From positions 7,812,001 to 7,876,000 of the forward strand of contig NZ_CP108464.1 in assembly GCF_036226405.1 (NCBI RefSeq): 64,000 nt of DNA. The letters run 5' to 3'. This document shows, piece by piece, positions 46,065 through 54,935 of this stretch. The translations under genes and the position numbers were made by a program. Position 1 is the first letter of the stretch; every line of letters begins with the position of its first letter. The notes beneath the pieces were generated by a model that saw nothing but the letters and a program-made list of their open reading frames with translations, was not told where the DNA came from and made no database searches. The DNA is from Streptomyces sp. NBC_01260 (lineage in GTDB: Bacteria; Actinomycetota; Actinomycetes; Streptomycetales; Streptomycetaceae).

Positions 46065-46577
46065 ATGGAAGAGCCAGGGATCCGTCGCCGCCGCGACGAC
46101 GACATGACGGCGTGCGTCGAGGCGCTGGCCACCGTGCACGAGATGGACCGCTACCCGGCGCGGTGGCCGGTTGACCCGGGCAGCTGGCTGACGCCCGACG
46201 GTCTGCTCGACGCCTGGGTGGCCATGGACGGCACGGACGTCCTGGGGCATGTCGCCCTCACCCGGACCGGCCATGCGATGGCCGCGGAGGTGGGGCTTCC
46301 CCCGGACGAACTGGCCTCGGTGGCACGGCTGTTCGCCACGGCGTCGGCCCGGCGGCGCGGCGTGGCGAGTGCGCTGCTCGCGACGGCGACGGCAGCTGCG
46401 GCAGCCGGGGGTCTGCGGCTGGTCCTGGAGGTGGAGGACGGTGGCGGGCCCGCTGTCGCGCTCTACGAGGGCGCCGGCTGGCGTCTTGTCTCCAGCCGCT
46501 CGGGCGACTGGACGACGGCCGACGGACGGACGGCGCTGCTGCACACGTACCTCGCACCGGGCACTACGGCGCGGTAG
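46065..46577 (+). CDS. GNAT-family N-acetyltransferase
   Basis: This 170-residue protein has the GNAT acetyl-CoA-binding block in RLFATASARRRGVASALLAT (RRRGVA matches the Q/RxxGxA pattern), followed by RLVLEVEDGGGPAVALYEGA. The start MEEPGIRRRRDDDMTACVEAL is typical. The substrate is unknown. The ATG at 46065 has a GAGGA site upstream. It is a lone gene between two hairpins. Confidence 0.8.
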   Translation: MEEPGIRRRRDDDMTACVEALATVHEMDRYPARWPVDPGSWLTPDGLLDAWVAMDGTDVLGHVALTRTGHAMAAEVGLPPDELASVARLFATASARRRGVASALLATATAAAAAGGLRLVLEVEDGGGPAVALYEGAGWRLVSSRSGDWTTADGRTALLHTYLAPGTTAR

Positions 46578-46595
46578 CGCGGGGGCCGTGACGGA

Positions 46596-46641
46596 CCTAC
46601 GGCCCGGACGTGACGCCTGCGCGTCGCTTCCGGGCCGTAGG
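46596..46641. terminator. Hairpin between the GNAT and GH127 genes
   Basis: CCTACGGCCCGGA (46596-46608) pairs exactly with 46629-46641. The 20-base loop contains a smaller GACGC/GCGTC stem. It can end transcription from both sides. Confidence 0.7.
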
Positions 46642-46850
46642 GCGCAGTGCTCGGGGGGCCAGGGCGCCCAGGGGGGCCTCCACCGCACATGTGGTGTCCT
46701 CGGTGAACGTGACCGGGTTGTCCCAGGCGTGCGTGCCGCCCGGTGTGGCCGGCCACACCTCCGAGTCGATGTGCCCGGCTCCGTCATGGGGAAGTTCCCC
46801 TCGCCGGGCGGCGCGGGGAGCGGTACGGGGAGTACGGGGAACGCCGCGGG

Positions 46851-49298
46851 TCAGGCGAGCTGCCAGAGGTGGTCGTCGGTGCCGTTGTCGTCGAACTGGG
46901 CGACGTGGGCGCTGTCGGCGGTGGACATGTTGTCGATGCCGAGGACCTTGCCCGAGTGCCGGTTGCGGATGCGGTACCACCCGTCGCCGTCGGGGACGAG
47001 CTGCCAGAGGTGGTCGTCGGTGCCGTTGTCGTCGAACTGGACGACGTGGGCGCTGTCGGCGGTGGACATGTTGTCGATGCCGAGGACCTTGCCCGAGTGC
47101 CGGTTGCGGATGCGGTACCACCCGTCGCCGTCGGGGACGAGCTGCCAGTCGTGGTCGTCGGTGCCGTTGTCGTCGAACTGGACGACGTGGGCGCTGTTGG
47201 CCGTGGACATGTTGTCGACGCCCAGCACCTTGCCGGAATGCCGGTTGCGGACGCGGTACCAGCCTCCGGTCAGCCAGGGCGAGCCGCCCGGTCCGGCCGT
47301 CGGGAACGAGGTGATGCGCAGCCGTGCTGCCCCCATGGGGACGAGCGTGACCTCCTCCACCGGCTCCGTACTGCGGGCCGGACTGTCCTGGAGCGGGGTG
47401 ACGACGTGCTCGCCGTCCGCGGTCCACTCCGGGATCCGGCGGGCCCGCGCGGTCATGGTCAGTGGGGTGCCGTCCAGCGTGAACGGGTTGGCGTCCTTGA
47501 CGTGGCGGACCGTGTGGTGGTGCAGCGAACCGGCCGGCTTCTTCCCGTCCAGGACGAGCCCGTAGTTCCACGGACCGGTGGCATGCACCTCGTACTCCGG
47601 GAACTGATCGGTGCCGCCGATGCGCCGGTACTCCTCCCCGATCCGCAGGGAGTACGTGAGCGGGCCGCGGTCCACGCTGACGGAGCCGTGGTTCTGCTCC
47701 CAGGTGCGGACGGTCGTCGTCTGTGGGAAGCGCAGGGTGACCTTGTCGCCGTCGGACCAGGTGCGCTCGACGCGAGTGAAGGCAGGACCGGCAGGGGCGT
47801 CCACGCGGCGCCCGTTCACCTTGATGTCCGGGGCGTCGCACCAGGCGGGCACCCGCAGCACCAGCGGGAAGCGCAGCCGCCCGGGCGCCTTCAGACTCAG
47901 CGTGACCGTGTCCGTGAACGGATAGCCGGTCTCCTCGGTGAAGGTGACCTCGGTGCCGTCGGCGACCTTCGCGGTGACCTCGCAGGCGGCGTACATCGCG
48001 GCCACGAGCCCTCCGTCGGGGGTGGCGAGCCAGAGCTCCTCGGTGAAGTAGGGCCAGCCCATACCGTAGTTGTGCGGGCAGCAGCGGTACTGGTCGACGC
48101 CCGGCAGGAACGCCTGCATGGCGAAGCCGTTCTGGAACTGCCGGTCCCTCTTGGGCGCGTTGTCCAGATCGACGCTGTTGGCGCTGGTGATGTAGTGGAC
48201 CGCCTTGCCCGAGGGGTCGAGCGAGGCGGGCAGTGAGTTGAAGGCCAGCTCCTCGCAGCGGTCGGCCCACAGCGGATCGCCGGTGATCCGGGTGAGCAGC
48301 TGGTGGCTGGCCATGAACTCGACGATCCCGCAGGTCTCGAAGCCCTGCCGGGGGTCGCCGTGACCGGGGCGCGCGTTCTCGTCCCCGGCGAAGCCGCCGC
48401 CCGGGAACCGGCCGTACTGGTCCATGGCCTTGCCGTACGTCCCGTACGTGTTGCGGGTGTCCTCGGCCGAACCGCTGCGCAGTGCGTACTGGGCGGGCTC
48501 ACGGAAGCCCTGCGCGATGTTGACGTTGTGCGGGTTGACCAGGTTGTCGCCCCAGTCGGCGCCGTTCGCGTGGATCTTGTCGGCGAGGTCCAGCAGGAAG
48601 GTGTCGCCGGTGCGGTTGAAGAGCCAGAACACGCTGTCCAGGCCGTCGCCCCAGCGCAGCGCGATCCAACTGGTGTTGAAGGCGCCCGGTCCCTGGGCGT
48701 TCATGTAGCGGAAGAACCTGCTGAGGAACGGGATGACGCGGGTGTCGCCGGAGTACTCCTGCCAGGAGCGCAGCGCCTGGACCAGCGGCAGGAAGGGCCA
48801 GAAGTCCGGGCCGCCGTTCAGCGACGTACGCAGCGACTTCGGGCCGAAGAGGCCGTCCGGCTGCTGGGTGGCGAGAATCGCGTCGAACCAGCGGCGGACG
48901 GCCGCCAGCGCCTTGGTGTCACCGGTGACGATCGCCAGGTCGGTGTACCCGCGCAGCCAGTACGGGACCTCCTCCCAGCCGCCCAGGTCGGGGCGGACCC
49001 AGCCGGTGGACGTGAAGTCCAGGAAGTGCGAGAACTCCTCGTACCGGCCGCACAGCCCGTCCAGCTGGAGCCTCAGCTGTCCGGCCAGCCAGCCGCGTGC
49101 GGTGACCCGGCCCGGCGGGAGTTTCAGGAACGCCGTCGGGTGCAGGGGCGCGGCGTTGGGGGAGTAGTGGCCGCCACGGGCTGGTTTCGCCCGGTGCTCC
49201 GCCGCGGTCGCGGTGGTGGCCCAGCGGCCGGTCGCCGCCGTCGTGGCGGCAGCCGTGGCCAGCGCGCCGGCCATGAGTTGTCTGCGGTTCAGGGGCAT
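46851..49298 (-). CDS. Secreted GH127 beta-L-arabinofuranosidase with ricin-type lectin tail
   Basis: This 815-residue protein starts with a Tat-type signal (MPLNRRQLMAGALATAAATT). The body is GH127 (DUF1680): LRGYTDLAIVTGDTKALAAV early on, then the catalytic metal site as ETCGIVEFM (Glu and Cys) and YRCCPHNYG (adjacent Cys pair), matching the Glu-x-Cys and Cys-Cys ligands known in this family. The last 140 residues are three almost identical 47-residue ricin-B-like repeats (WYRIRNRHSGKVLGIDNMST), probably one beta-trefoil lectin. It should release beta-L-arabinofuranose from plant glycoproteins or arabinooligosaccharides outside the cell. It is divergent from a furanose-type importer. GGAGA precedes the ATG. 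Confidence 0.85.
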   Translation of the reverse strand: MPLNRRQLMAGALATAAATTAATGRWATTATAAEHRAKPARGGHYSPNAAPLHPTAFLKLPPGRVTARGWLAGQLRLQLDGLCGRYEEFSHFLDFTSTGWVRPDLGGWEEVPYWLRGYTDLAIVTGDTKALAAVRRWFDAILATQQPDGLFGPKSLRTSLNGGPDFWPFLPLVQALRSWQEYSGDTRVIPFLSRFFRYMNAQGPGAFNTSWIALRWGDGLDSVFWLFNRTGDTFLLDLADKIHANGADWGDNLVNPHNVNIAQGFREPAQYALRSGSAEDTRNTYGTYGKAMDQYGRFPGGGFAGDENARPGHGDPRQGFETCGIVEFMASHQLLTRITGDPLWADRCEELAFNSLPASLDPSGKAVHYITSANSVDLDNAPKRDRQFQNGFAMQAFLPGVDQYRCCPHNYGMGWPYFTEELWLATPDGGLVAAMYAACEVTAKVADGTEVTFTEETGYPFTDTVTLSLKAPGRLRFPLVLRVPAWCDAPDIKVNGRRVDAPAGPAFTRVERTWSDGDKVTLRFPQTTTVRTWEQNHGSVSVDRGPLTYSLRIGEEYRRIGGTDQFPEYEVHATGPWNYGLVLDGKKPAGSLHHHTVRHVKDANPFTLDGTPLTMTARARRIPEWTADGEHVVTPLQDSPARSTEPVEEVTLVPMGAARLRITSFPTAGPGGSPWLTGGWYRVRNRHSGKVLGVDNMSTANSAHVVQFDDNGTDDHDWQLVPDGDGWYRIRNRHSGKVLGIDNMSTADSAHVVQFDDNGTDDHLWQLVPDGDGWYRIRNRHSGKVLGIDNMSTADSAHVAQFDDNGTDDHLWQLA
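46857..47270 (-). repeat. Three tandem 141-bp coding repeats
   Basis: Copies begin near 46857, 46998 and 47139, exactly 141 bases apart. They encode the three 47-residue lectin repeats of the GH127 protein. The two copies nearest the 3' end of the gene are almost identical in DNA; the third has diverged slightly. Confidence 0.9.
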
Positions 49299-49829
49299 GG
49301 AGGGGTCTCCTGCTCTCTGCCGGCCGTGGGGGGACTCCGGCTCGGGGAAGGCACATGACACGTGCGGGCTGCCATGACGCACCGGTCCGGGGATGCCGGA
49401 GCGCGCGCACGGCAAGGGGCGCCGTAGCGACCGGAGGGGCTGCATGGCAAGGTTTCTTGCAACGTTGGAAAATTGCTGTCGGCGGTATGACAGCACGACG
49501 TCAAGCGGCTGTCCAGGGCTGCGGCGGTAACCGGCGGGCCAGGGGCCGCCGTTCGGCCACGGGTATCTCCGACACATTTTGGAAACGCATCGACAACGCT
49601 CTTGCCGCCCGTGCCGCGCCGCCTATATAACGTTGTAAACCGAGCCGCCGAGAGGCCGCGCAAGCTCTCACGACCGCAGTTCGTGCAGCTGGGGCCCACC
49701 CCCGTGAAGCACTGGCGGGGGTCGTGAGGAATGCAGTGGCATCAGCCGCCGAGCGGCCGATGCGTCGTCCAGCCATGCCCGACCGCACGCCCGCCGGTGT
49801 GCCGTCAACCCGCCAAGGAGCTCCCGCGC
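49299..49829. promoter_or_regulatory. Divergent control region with CAACGTTG dyads
   Basis: The 531 bases between the GH127 gene and the importer operon hold no convincing gene. Two LacI-like cores are visible: CAACGTTG at 49460-49467, on the GH127 side, and an imperfect dyad TATAACGTTGTA at 49626-49637, on the importer side. A related CGACAACG half-site lies near 49591. The spacing suggests one operator for each promoter. Confidence 0.58.
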
Positions 49830-50915
49830 ATGATGATCCAGCGCCGAACCCGTACCCTCGCCGTGGCCTGCCTCCTCGCCGCCACCGCCACGCTGGCCGC
49901 CTCCGGCTGCTCCAAGTCGGAGGGCTCGGACAATGCGAGCGCTGACAGCAGCCAGGGCGCCCAGGCGGCCAAGTCCCCCGAGACCTCGTCCGGTTCCGGC
50001 TGCTCGCTGCAGACCTACGGGTCGCCGAAGCTGGACCTGAAGAACGCGGTGGTCGGCTTCTCCCAGTCGGAGAAGGAGGCCAACCCGTTCCGGATCGCCG
50101 AGACCCAGTCCATCAAGGACGAGGCCAAGAAGGTCGGAGTCAAGAAGCTGCTCACCACCAACGCCCAGTCGCAGCTGTCCAAGCAGATCAGCGACATCCA
50201 GGACATGCTTTCCCAGGGCGCCCAGTTCCTCATCGTCGCCCCGCTGAACTCCGACGGCCTGGAGCCGGCGCTGAAGGCCGCCGCCGCCAAGAAGGTCCCG
50301 GTCCTCACTGTCGACCGCAAGCTCAACTCCACCGCGTGCAAGGACTACGTGGCCTTCCTCGGCTCCGACTTCGTCGAGCAGGGCAAGCGCGCGGCGGACG
50401 CGATGATCAAGACGACCGGCGGCAAGGGCAAGGTCGCCATCCTCCTCGGCGCCTCGGGCAACAACGTCACCACCGACCGCACCAAGGGCTTCGTCGACCA
50501 GCTCAAGGCCAAGGCGCCCGGCCTGAAGATCGTCGCCCAGCAGACCGGCGAGTTCGCCCGCGACAAGGGCCAGCAGGTCATGGAGCAGCTCATCCAGTCC
50601 AAGCCCGACATCACCGCGGTCTACGCGGAGAACGACGAGATGGGTCTCGGCGCCGTCACCGCGCTGAAGGCCGCAGGCAAGAAGCCCGGCAGGGACGTCA
50701 AGATCGTCTCCGTCGACGGCACCCGCAACGCCGTCCAGGCCCTGGTCAACGGCGAGTACAACGCAGTCATCGAGTCGAACCCGCGCTTCGGCCCGCTGGC
50801 CTTCGCGACCGCCCAGAAGTTCTACGGCGGCGAGGAGATCCCGGAGAACGTCATCATCTCCGACCGTGCCTACGACGAGTCCAACGCCAAGGCCTCGCTC
50901 GGCGGCGCGTTCTGA
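49830..50915 (+). CDS. ytfQ: YtfQ-like furanose-binding lipoprotein
   Basis: This 361-residue protein is a ribose/galactofuranose-class binding protein with a lipoprotein signal (lipobox LAASGC at about residues 22-27). The mature part has VVGFSQSEKEANPFRIAETQ, LIVAPLNSDGLEPAL, DRTKGFVDQL, QQTGEFARDKGQQVMEQLI and VYAENDEMGLGAV, closely following E. coli YtfQ, which binds galactofuranose. Because it is divergent from a beta-L-arabinofuranosidase, L-arabinofuranose is a plausible ligand. AAGGAG precedes the ATG by nine bases. Confidence 0.8.
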   Translation: MMIQRRTRTLAVACLLAATATLAASGCSKSEGSDNASADSSQGAQAAKSPETSSGSGCSLQTYGSPKLDLKNAVVGFSQSEKEANPFRIAETQSIKDEAKKVGVKKLLTTNAQSQLSKQISDIQDMLSQGAQFLIVAPLNSDGLEPALKAAAAKKVPVLTVDRKLNSTACKDYVAFLGSDFVEQGKRAADAMIKTTGGKGKVAILLGASGNNVTTDRTKGFVDQLKAKAPGLKIVAQQTGEFARDKGQQVMEQLIQSKPDITAVYAENDEMGLGAVTALKAAGKKPGRDVKIVSVDGTRNAVQALVNGEYNAVIESNPRFGPLAFATAQKFYGGEEIPENVIISDRAYDESNAKASLGGAF

Positions 50916-51102
50916 CCATGACCGGCCACACCTGCCCGTAGTACCCGCGGGGGAGCCGCCTGCCGGGTTCGGACGCGTACCGATCCGCGCCCGAGCCCGG
51001 CCCGCACCGGCCCCCGACGGCGGACCGCCGCCGAGACGCTCCCACCCGTCACGGCGGCGACCGGGCCCACACCCTTGGAAGAGCGGAAGGCCAAGACCAG
51101 CC

Positions 51103-52809
51103 ATGGCACCACCCGAAGCAGTACCGCAGCCGCCGGAGCCGGCCGCCGACGCGAAGGAGGCAACCGCGCCGTCGGCCGCCGACGCCCAGGAATCCACCGC
51201 GCCGGCCTCCTTCGTGAAGGAGACCGCCGAGGCGGAGCAGGCCCCCGCGCCGGCCGGGGCCGTCCTCGAAGCGCGCTCGGTGAGCAAGCGGTTCCCGGGC
51301 GTCGTCGCCCTCGACGACGTCTCCTTCTCCCTGCGCGCCGGGGAGACCCACGCACTGGTGGGGGAGAACGGAGCCGGCAAGTCCACCCTGATCAAGGTGC
51401 TGACCGGCGTCTACCAGCCCGACGAGGGCGAGCTGCGGCTGACCGGGCAACAGATCGCCTTCGCCCGGCCGTTCGAGGCGCAGCAGGCCGGTATCTCCAC
51501 GATCTACCAGGAGGTGAACCTCGTCCCGCTGATGAGCGTGGCGCGCAACATCTTCCTCGGGCGTGAGCCTAAGAACCGTTTCGGCCTGATCGACTTCGGT
51601 CGTATGCACCGTGAGACCACCGAACTGCTCGACGGTTTCGGCGTACGCGTCGACCCGAAGCGGCCCTTGCACACCCTGGGCATCGGCACCCAGCAGATGG
51701 TCGCCCTCGCCCGCGCCGTCTCGGTCAACGCCCAGGTCGTCATCATGGACGAACCCACCTCCTCGCTGGAGCCGCGCGAGGTCGAGACCCTCTTCCGGGT
51801 CATCGAGGACCTGCGCGCACGCGGGATCGCGGTGCTCTACGTCAGCCACCGCATGGATGAGCTCTACCGGATCTGCGACCGCGTCACCGTGCTCCGCGAC
51901 GGCCGCCACATCCACACCGGCGACCTCGCCGACCTCGACCGCATGCAGCTCGTCTCGATGATGCTCGGCCGCGACATGGCCGAGGTCCGCCGCTCCGGCC
52001 TCACCAGCTTCGGCTCCGAGGGCCACGACGCCTCGCGCACCCCGGTGCTCACCGCGACCGGACTCTCCCGCAACCACCAACTCCACGACATATCCCTGTC
52101 GTTGTACGCCGGTGAGGTGCTCGGTCTCGGTGGGCTCCTCGGCTCCGGCCGCAGCGAGACCGCGAAGGCCCTGGCCGGTGCGCTGAGCCTGGACTCCGGT
52201 GAGATCGGGGTCGGCGGACGCACCCTGCGCAGGCTCACCTCCGCCGGTGCCATCCGGGCCGGCATCAGCCTGCTGCCCGAGGACCGCAAGGCCGAAGGCA
52301 TCGTCCCCGGCCTCTCGGTGCGCGAGAACATCGTGCTGGCCGCGATGCCGCGCCTCTCCCGCGCCGGTGTCGTCTCCCGCGCCAAGCAGGACCGCATCGT
52401 CGAGATCTTCATGAAGCGGCTGCGGATCAAGGCGGCGAGCCCCGAACAGAAGGTCGGCGAGCTCTCCGGCGGCAACCAGCAGAAGGTCCTGCTGGCCCGC
52501 TGGCTCTGCCTGGAGCCCAAGGTCCTGCTGCTCGACGAACCCACCCGCGGCATCGACGTCGGCGCCAAGGCCGAGGTCCAGAGCCTCATCGACGACCTCG
52601 CCCGCGAGGGCCTCGCCGTCCTGCTCATCTCCTCCGACATCGAGGAACTCATCGAGGGCGCCGACCGCATCGTCGTCCTGCGCGGCGGCGCGGTCGCGGG
52701 CGAACTGGCGGGCGACGAGGTGGCCGAGAGCCATCTGCTCGAAGTGCTCGCCGACCACTCACCGGCGCCCGCAGGGAAGGCCCCGGCCGCTCAGGAGGAC
52801 CCCCGATGA
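51103..52809 (+). CDS. ytfR: YtfR-like sugar ABC transporter ATPase (double ABC)
   Basis: This 568-residue protein has two ABC domains, as in RbsA/YtfR. The first has Walker A GENGAGKSTLIK and Walker B VVIMDEPTSSL; the second has a degenerate P-loop (GLLGSGRSETAK), signature LSGGNQQKVLLAR and LLLDEPTRGID. An acidic, Ala/Pro-rich extension of about 55 residues precedes the first ABC domain, so a later start cannot be excluded. The stop overlaps the next start (ATGA). Confidence 0.85.
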   Translation: MAPPEAVPQPPEPAADAKEATAPSAADAQESTAPASFVKETAEAEQAPAPAGAVLEARSVSKRFPGVVALDDVSFSLRAGETHALVGENGAGKSTLIKVLTGVYQPDEGELRLTGQQIAFARPFEAQQAGISTIYQEVNLVPLMSVARNIFLGREPKNRFGLIDFGRMHRETTELLDGFGVRVDPKRPLHTLGIGTQQMVALARAVSVNAQVVIMDEPTSSLEPREVETLFRVIEDLRARGIAVLYVSHRMDELYRICDRVTVLRDGRHIHTGDLADLDRMQLVSMMLGRDMAEVRRSGLTSFGSEGHDASRTPVLTATGLSRNHQLHDISLSLYAGEVLGLGGLLGSGRSETAKALAGALSLDSGEIGVGGRTLRRLTSAGAIRAGISLLPEDRKAEGIVPGLSVRENIVLAAMPRLSRAGVVSRAKQDRIVEIFMKRLRIKAASPEQKVGELSGGNQQKVLLARWLCLEPKVLLLDEPTRGIDVGAKAEVQSLIDDLAREGLAVLLISSDIEELIEGADRIVVLRGGAVAGELAGDEVAESHLLEVLADHSPAPAGKAPAAQEDPR

Positions 52810-53780
52810 CCCAGGCCACGCTCTCCACACCTGCCGCCCGCCCGCTGGCGCGGCTGCGCGACCCCGCCTGGTACCAGGAGTACGGCGTGTACGTCGCCGT
52901 CGCGGTAGTGCTCCTCTTCAACGCCCTGTTCACCGAGCACTTCATGACCGCGGACAACCTCCGCACCCAGCTCGTCCAGGTCGCGCCCATCGTCATCGTC
53001 GCCCTGGGCATGGCCCTGGTGATCGGCACCGAGGGGGTCGACCTCTCCGTCGGCTCGACCATGGCGGTTGCCGCGGCCCTCCTGCCGCTCTACCTCGGCT
53101 ACGGGCTGGTGCCCGCGCTCGTCATGGCGCTGCTGGCCGGTGCGCTCGTCGGAGCGGTCAACGGCACGCTGGTCTCCCTCGTCGGGCTCCAGCCGATCGT
53201 CGCCACACTCGCCCTGTTCGTCGGCGGCCGCGGTCTGGCCCTGGTCATGGCGGACGGTCAGCTCAAGCAGATCGTCAACCCCGACCTGCTCTCCCTCGGC
53301 ACCGGATCCTTCCTCGGCATCCCGCTGGTCGTCCTCATCGCCGCGGTCCTCGCGGTCGCCGTCGCCTTCCTGGTCCAGCGCACCACCTTCGGCCGCCAGG
53401 TCGTCGCCATCGGCGGCAACCGGTCCGCGGCCTCCCTCGCCGGACTGCCCGTGCGCCGGGTGCTCATCGGTGTGTACGTGCTCTGCGGGGCGTTCGCCGC
53501 ACTGGCCGGCATCCTCGCCACCGCCAGGCTCACCGCCAGCGACCCCTCCTCGCTCGGCACCCTCATGGAACTCTCCGCCATCACGGCGGTCGTGGTCGGC
53601 GGCACCCCGCTCAACGGCGGTTCCATCCGGGTGCTCGGCACGGTCGCGGGCGCCCTGCTGATGCAGCTGCTGCGCGCCACCCTCGTCAAGCACGACCTGC
53701 CCGACTCCACCGCACAGATCGCCCAGGCGGCCATCATCATCGCCGCCGTCTACGTCGCCCGGGAGCGTCGGTCCCGATGA
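52806..53780 (+). CDS. ytfT: YtfT-like sugar ABC transporter permease
   Basis: This 324-residue membrane protein is RbsC-like, with GMALVIGTEGVDLSVGSTMA, GAVNGTLVSLVGLQPIVATL and VVVGGTPLNGGS. It overlaps the genes on both sides by four bases. Two permeases with one double ATPase is the arrangement of the YtfQRT-YjfF galactofuranose importer. Confidence 0.83.
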   Translation: MTQATLSTPAARPLARLRDPAWYQEYGVYVAVAVVLLFNALFTEHFMTADNLRTQLVQVAPIVIVALGMALVIGTEGVDLSVGSTMAVAAALLPLYLGYGLVPALVMALLAGALVGAVNGTLVSLVGLQPIVATLALFVGGRGLALVMADGQLKQIVNPDLLSLGTGSFLGIPLVVLIAAVLAVAVAFLVQRTTFGRQVVAIGGNRSAASLAGLPVRRVLIGVYVLCGAFAALAGILATARLTASDPSSLGTLMELSAITAVVVGGTPLNGGSIRVLGTVAGALLMQLLRATLVKHDLPDSTAQIAQAAIIIAAVYVARERRSR

Positions 53781-54838
53781 ACGAAACCTCACCCGCACCG
53801 GTGGCCCAGGCCCCGGCACCGCGCAAGACCCCGGCAGCGGCAGGCGGCGGTGCGCCCCGCCCCGTGACCGGGACACCACCCCCGCTCGGGCAACGGCTCG
53901 CCGAGCTCCTCCAGCGTCAGGGCGTGCTCGCGGTCCTGCTCACGGTCGTGATCGTCGCGTCGTTCATCTACCCGACGTTCGCCACCCTGGACAACGCGCG
54001 CGGCGTGACCGTACAGGCGTCGTTCCTCGCCGTGGTGGCCCTCGGCATGACCATGGTCATCATCACCGGCGGCATCGACCTGTCCGTCGGATCCGTCTTC
54101 GCGCTGGGCGGCGTGCTCGCCGCCTGGGCATCCACATGGGGCTTCCTGGCCGCGCTGTTCGTGCCACTCGTGGTGTGCGGTGCGATCGGACTGCTCAACG
54201 GCTTCCTGGTCGCCCGCGCCGGGATGGCGCCGTTCATCGTCACGCTCGCCACCCTGCTGGGGGCCCGCGGCATACTCCTCGCCTTCACCGACGAGGGCGC
54301 CACCACCTACCTGGTGCCCAAGGGATCGGCCTTCGCCGAGCTCGGGCAGGGGAGCGTGTGGGGCTTCGGCTACCCGATCCTGATCGCCCTCGTACTGTTC
54401 GGCATCGGCGGACTGCTGCTGCAGCGCACCTCGTTCGGACAGACGCTCTTCGCCGTCGGCGGCAGCAGTGACGCGGCCACCCTGATGGGCCTGCCCGTGG
54501 CCCGTACCAAGATGCTGGTCTACACGCTCAGCGGACTGCTGGCCGGACTCGCCGGGGCGCTCAACGCGGCCAGGCTGTCGTCCGGGGTCACCATCGTCGG
54601 CGTGGGCATGGAGCTCGACGCGATCTCCGCCGTCGTCATCGGCGGCACACTCCTGATCGGTGGCGCCGGGTCGATCAGCGGAACGCTCTGGGGCGTCCTG
54701 CTGCTCGCCGTCATCCAGAATCTGATCAACCAGATCGGCTCGCTGAACTCCTCGTACCAGTCGGTGGTCAGCGGAGGCTTCCTTATCGTTGTCGTCGTGG
54801 CCCAGCGCTATCTGGCGCGCAGCCGCAGAACCACCTGA
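53777..54838 (+). CDS. yjfF: YjfF-like sugar ABC transporter permease
   Basis: This 353-residue RbsC-family membrane protein has GMTMVIITGGIDLSVGSVFA, GLLNGFLVARAGMAPFIVTL and VVIGGTLLIGGAGSISG. It has an N-terminal Pro/Ala-rich cytoplasmic stretch of about 45 residues. It starts inside the previous stop (ATGA). A strong hairpin follows the stop. Confidence 0.83.
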   Translation: MNETSPAPVAQAPAPRKTPAAAGGGAPRPVTGTPPPLGQRLAELLQRQGVLAVLLTVVIVASFIYPTFATLDNARGVTVQASFLAVVALGMTMVIITGGIDLSVGSVFALGGVLAAWASTWGFLAALFVPLVVCGAIGLLNGFLVARAGMAPFIVTLATLLGARGILLAFTDEGATTYLVPKGSAFAELGQGSVWGFGYPILIALVLFGIGGLLLQRTSFGQTLFAVGGSSDAATLMGLPVARTKMLVYTLSGLLAGLAGALNAARLSSGVTIVGVGMELDAISAVVIGGTLLIGGAGSISGTLWGVLLLAVIQNLINQIGSLNSSYQSVVSGGFLIVVVVAQRYLARSRRTT

Positions 54839-54839
54839 A

Positions 54840-54869
54840 CCTGTGCCGGGGCCGCGGCCCCGGCACAGG
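54840..54869 (+). terminator. Terminator after the furanose importer operon
   Basis: CCTGTGCCGGGGCC (54840-54853) pairs exactly with 54856-54869, a 14-bp stem with a very short loop, separating the importer genes from the LacI gene. Confidence 0.78.
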
Positions 54870-54935
54870 CCGAGCCGTACCGGCGGAGCCGGGCCACTGC
54901 GCTTCAACGCGCGTCAAGTCGATTCAGGGAGTGCC

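Noticed and set aside
46857..47270. CRISPR-like or satellite repeat array
   Set aside because: The 141-bp units are in-frame coding repeats of a ricin-type lectin with no spacers.
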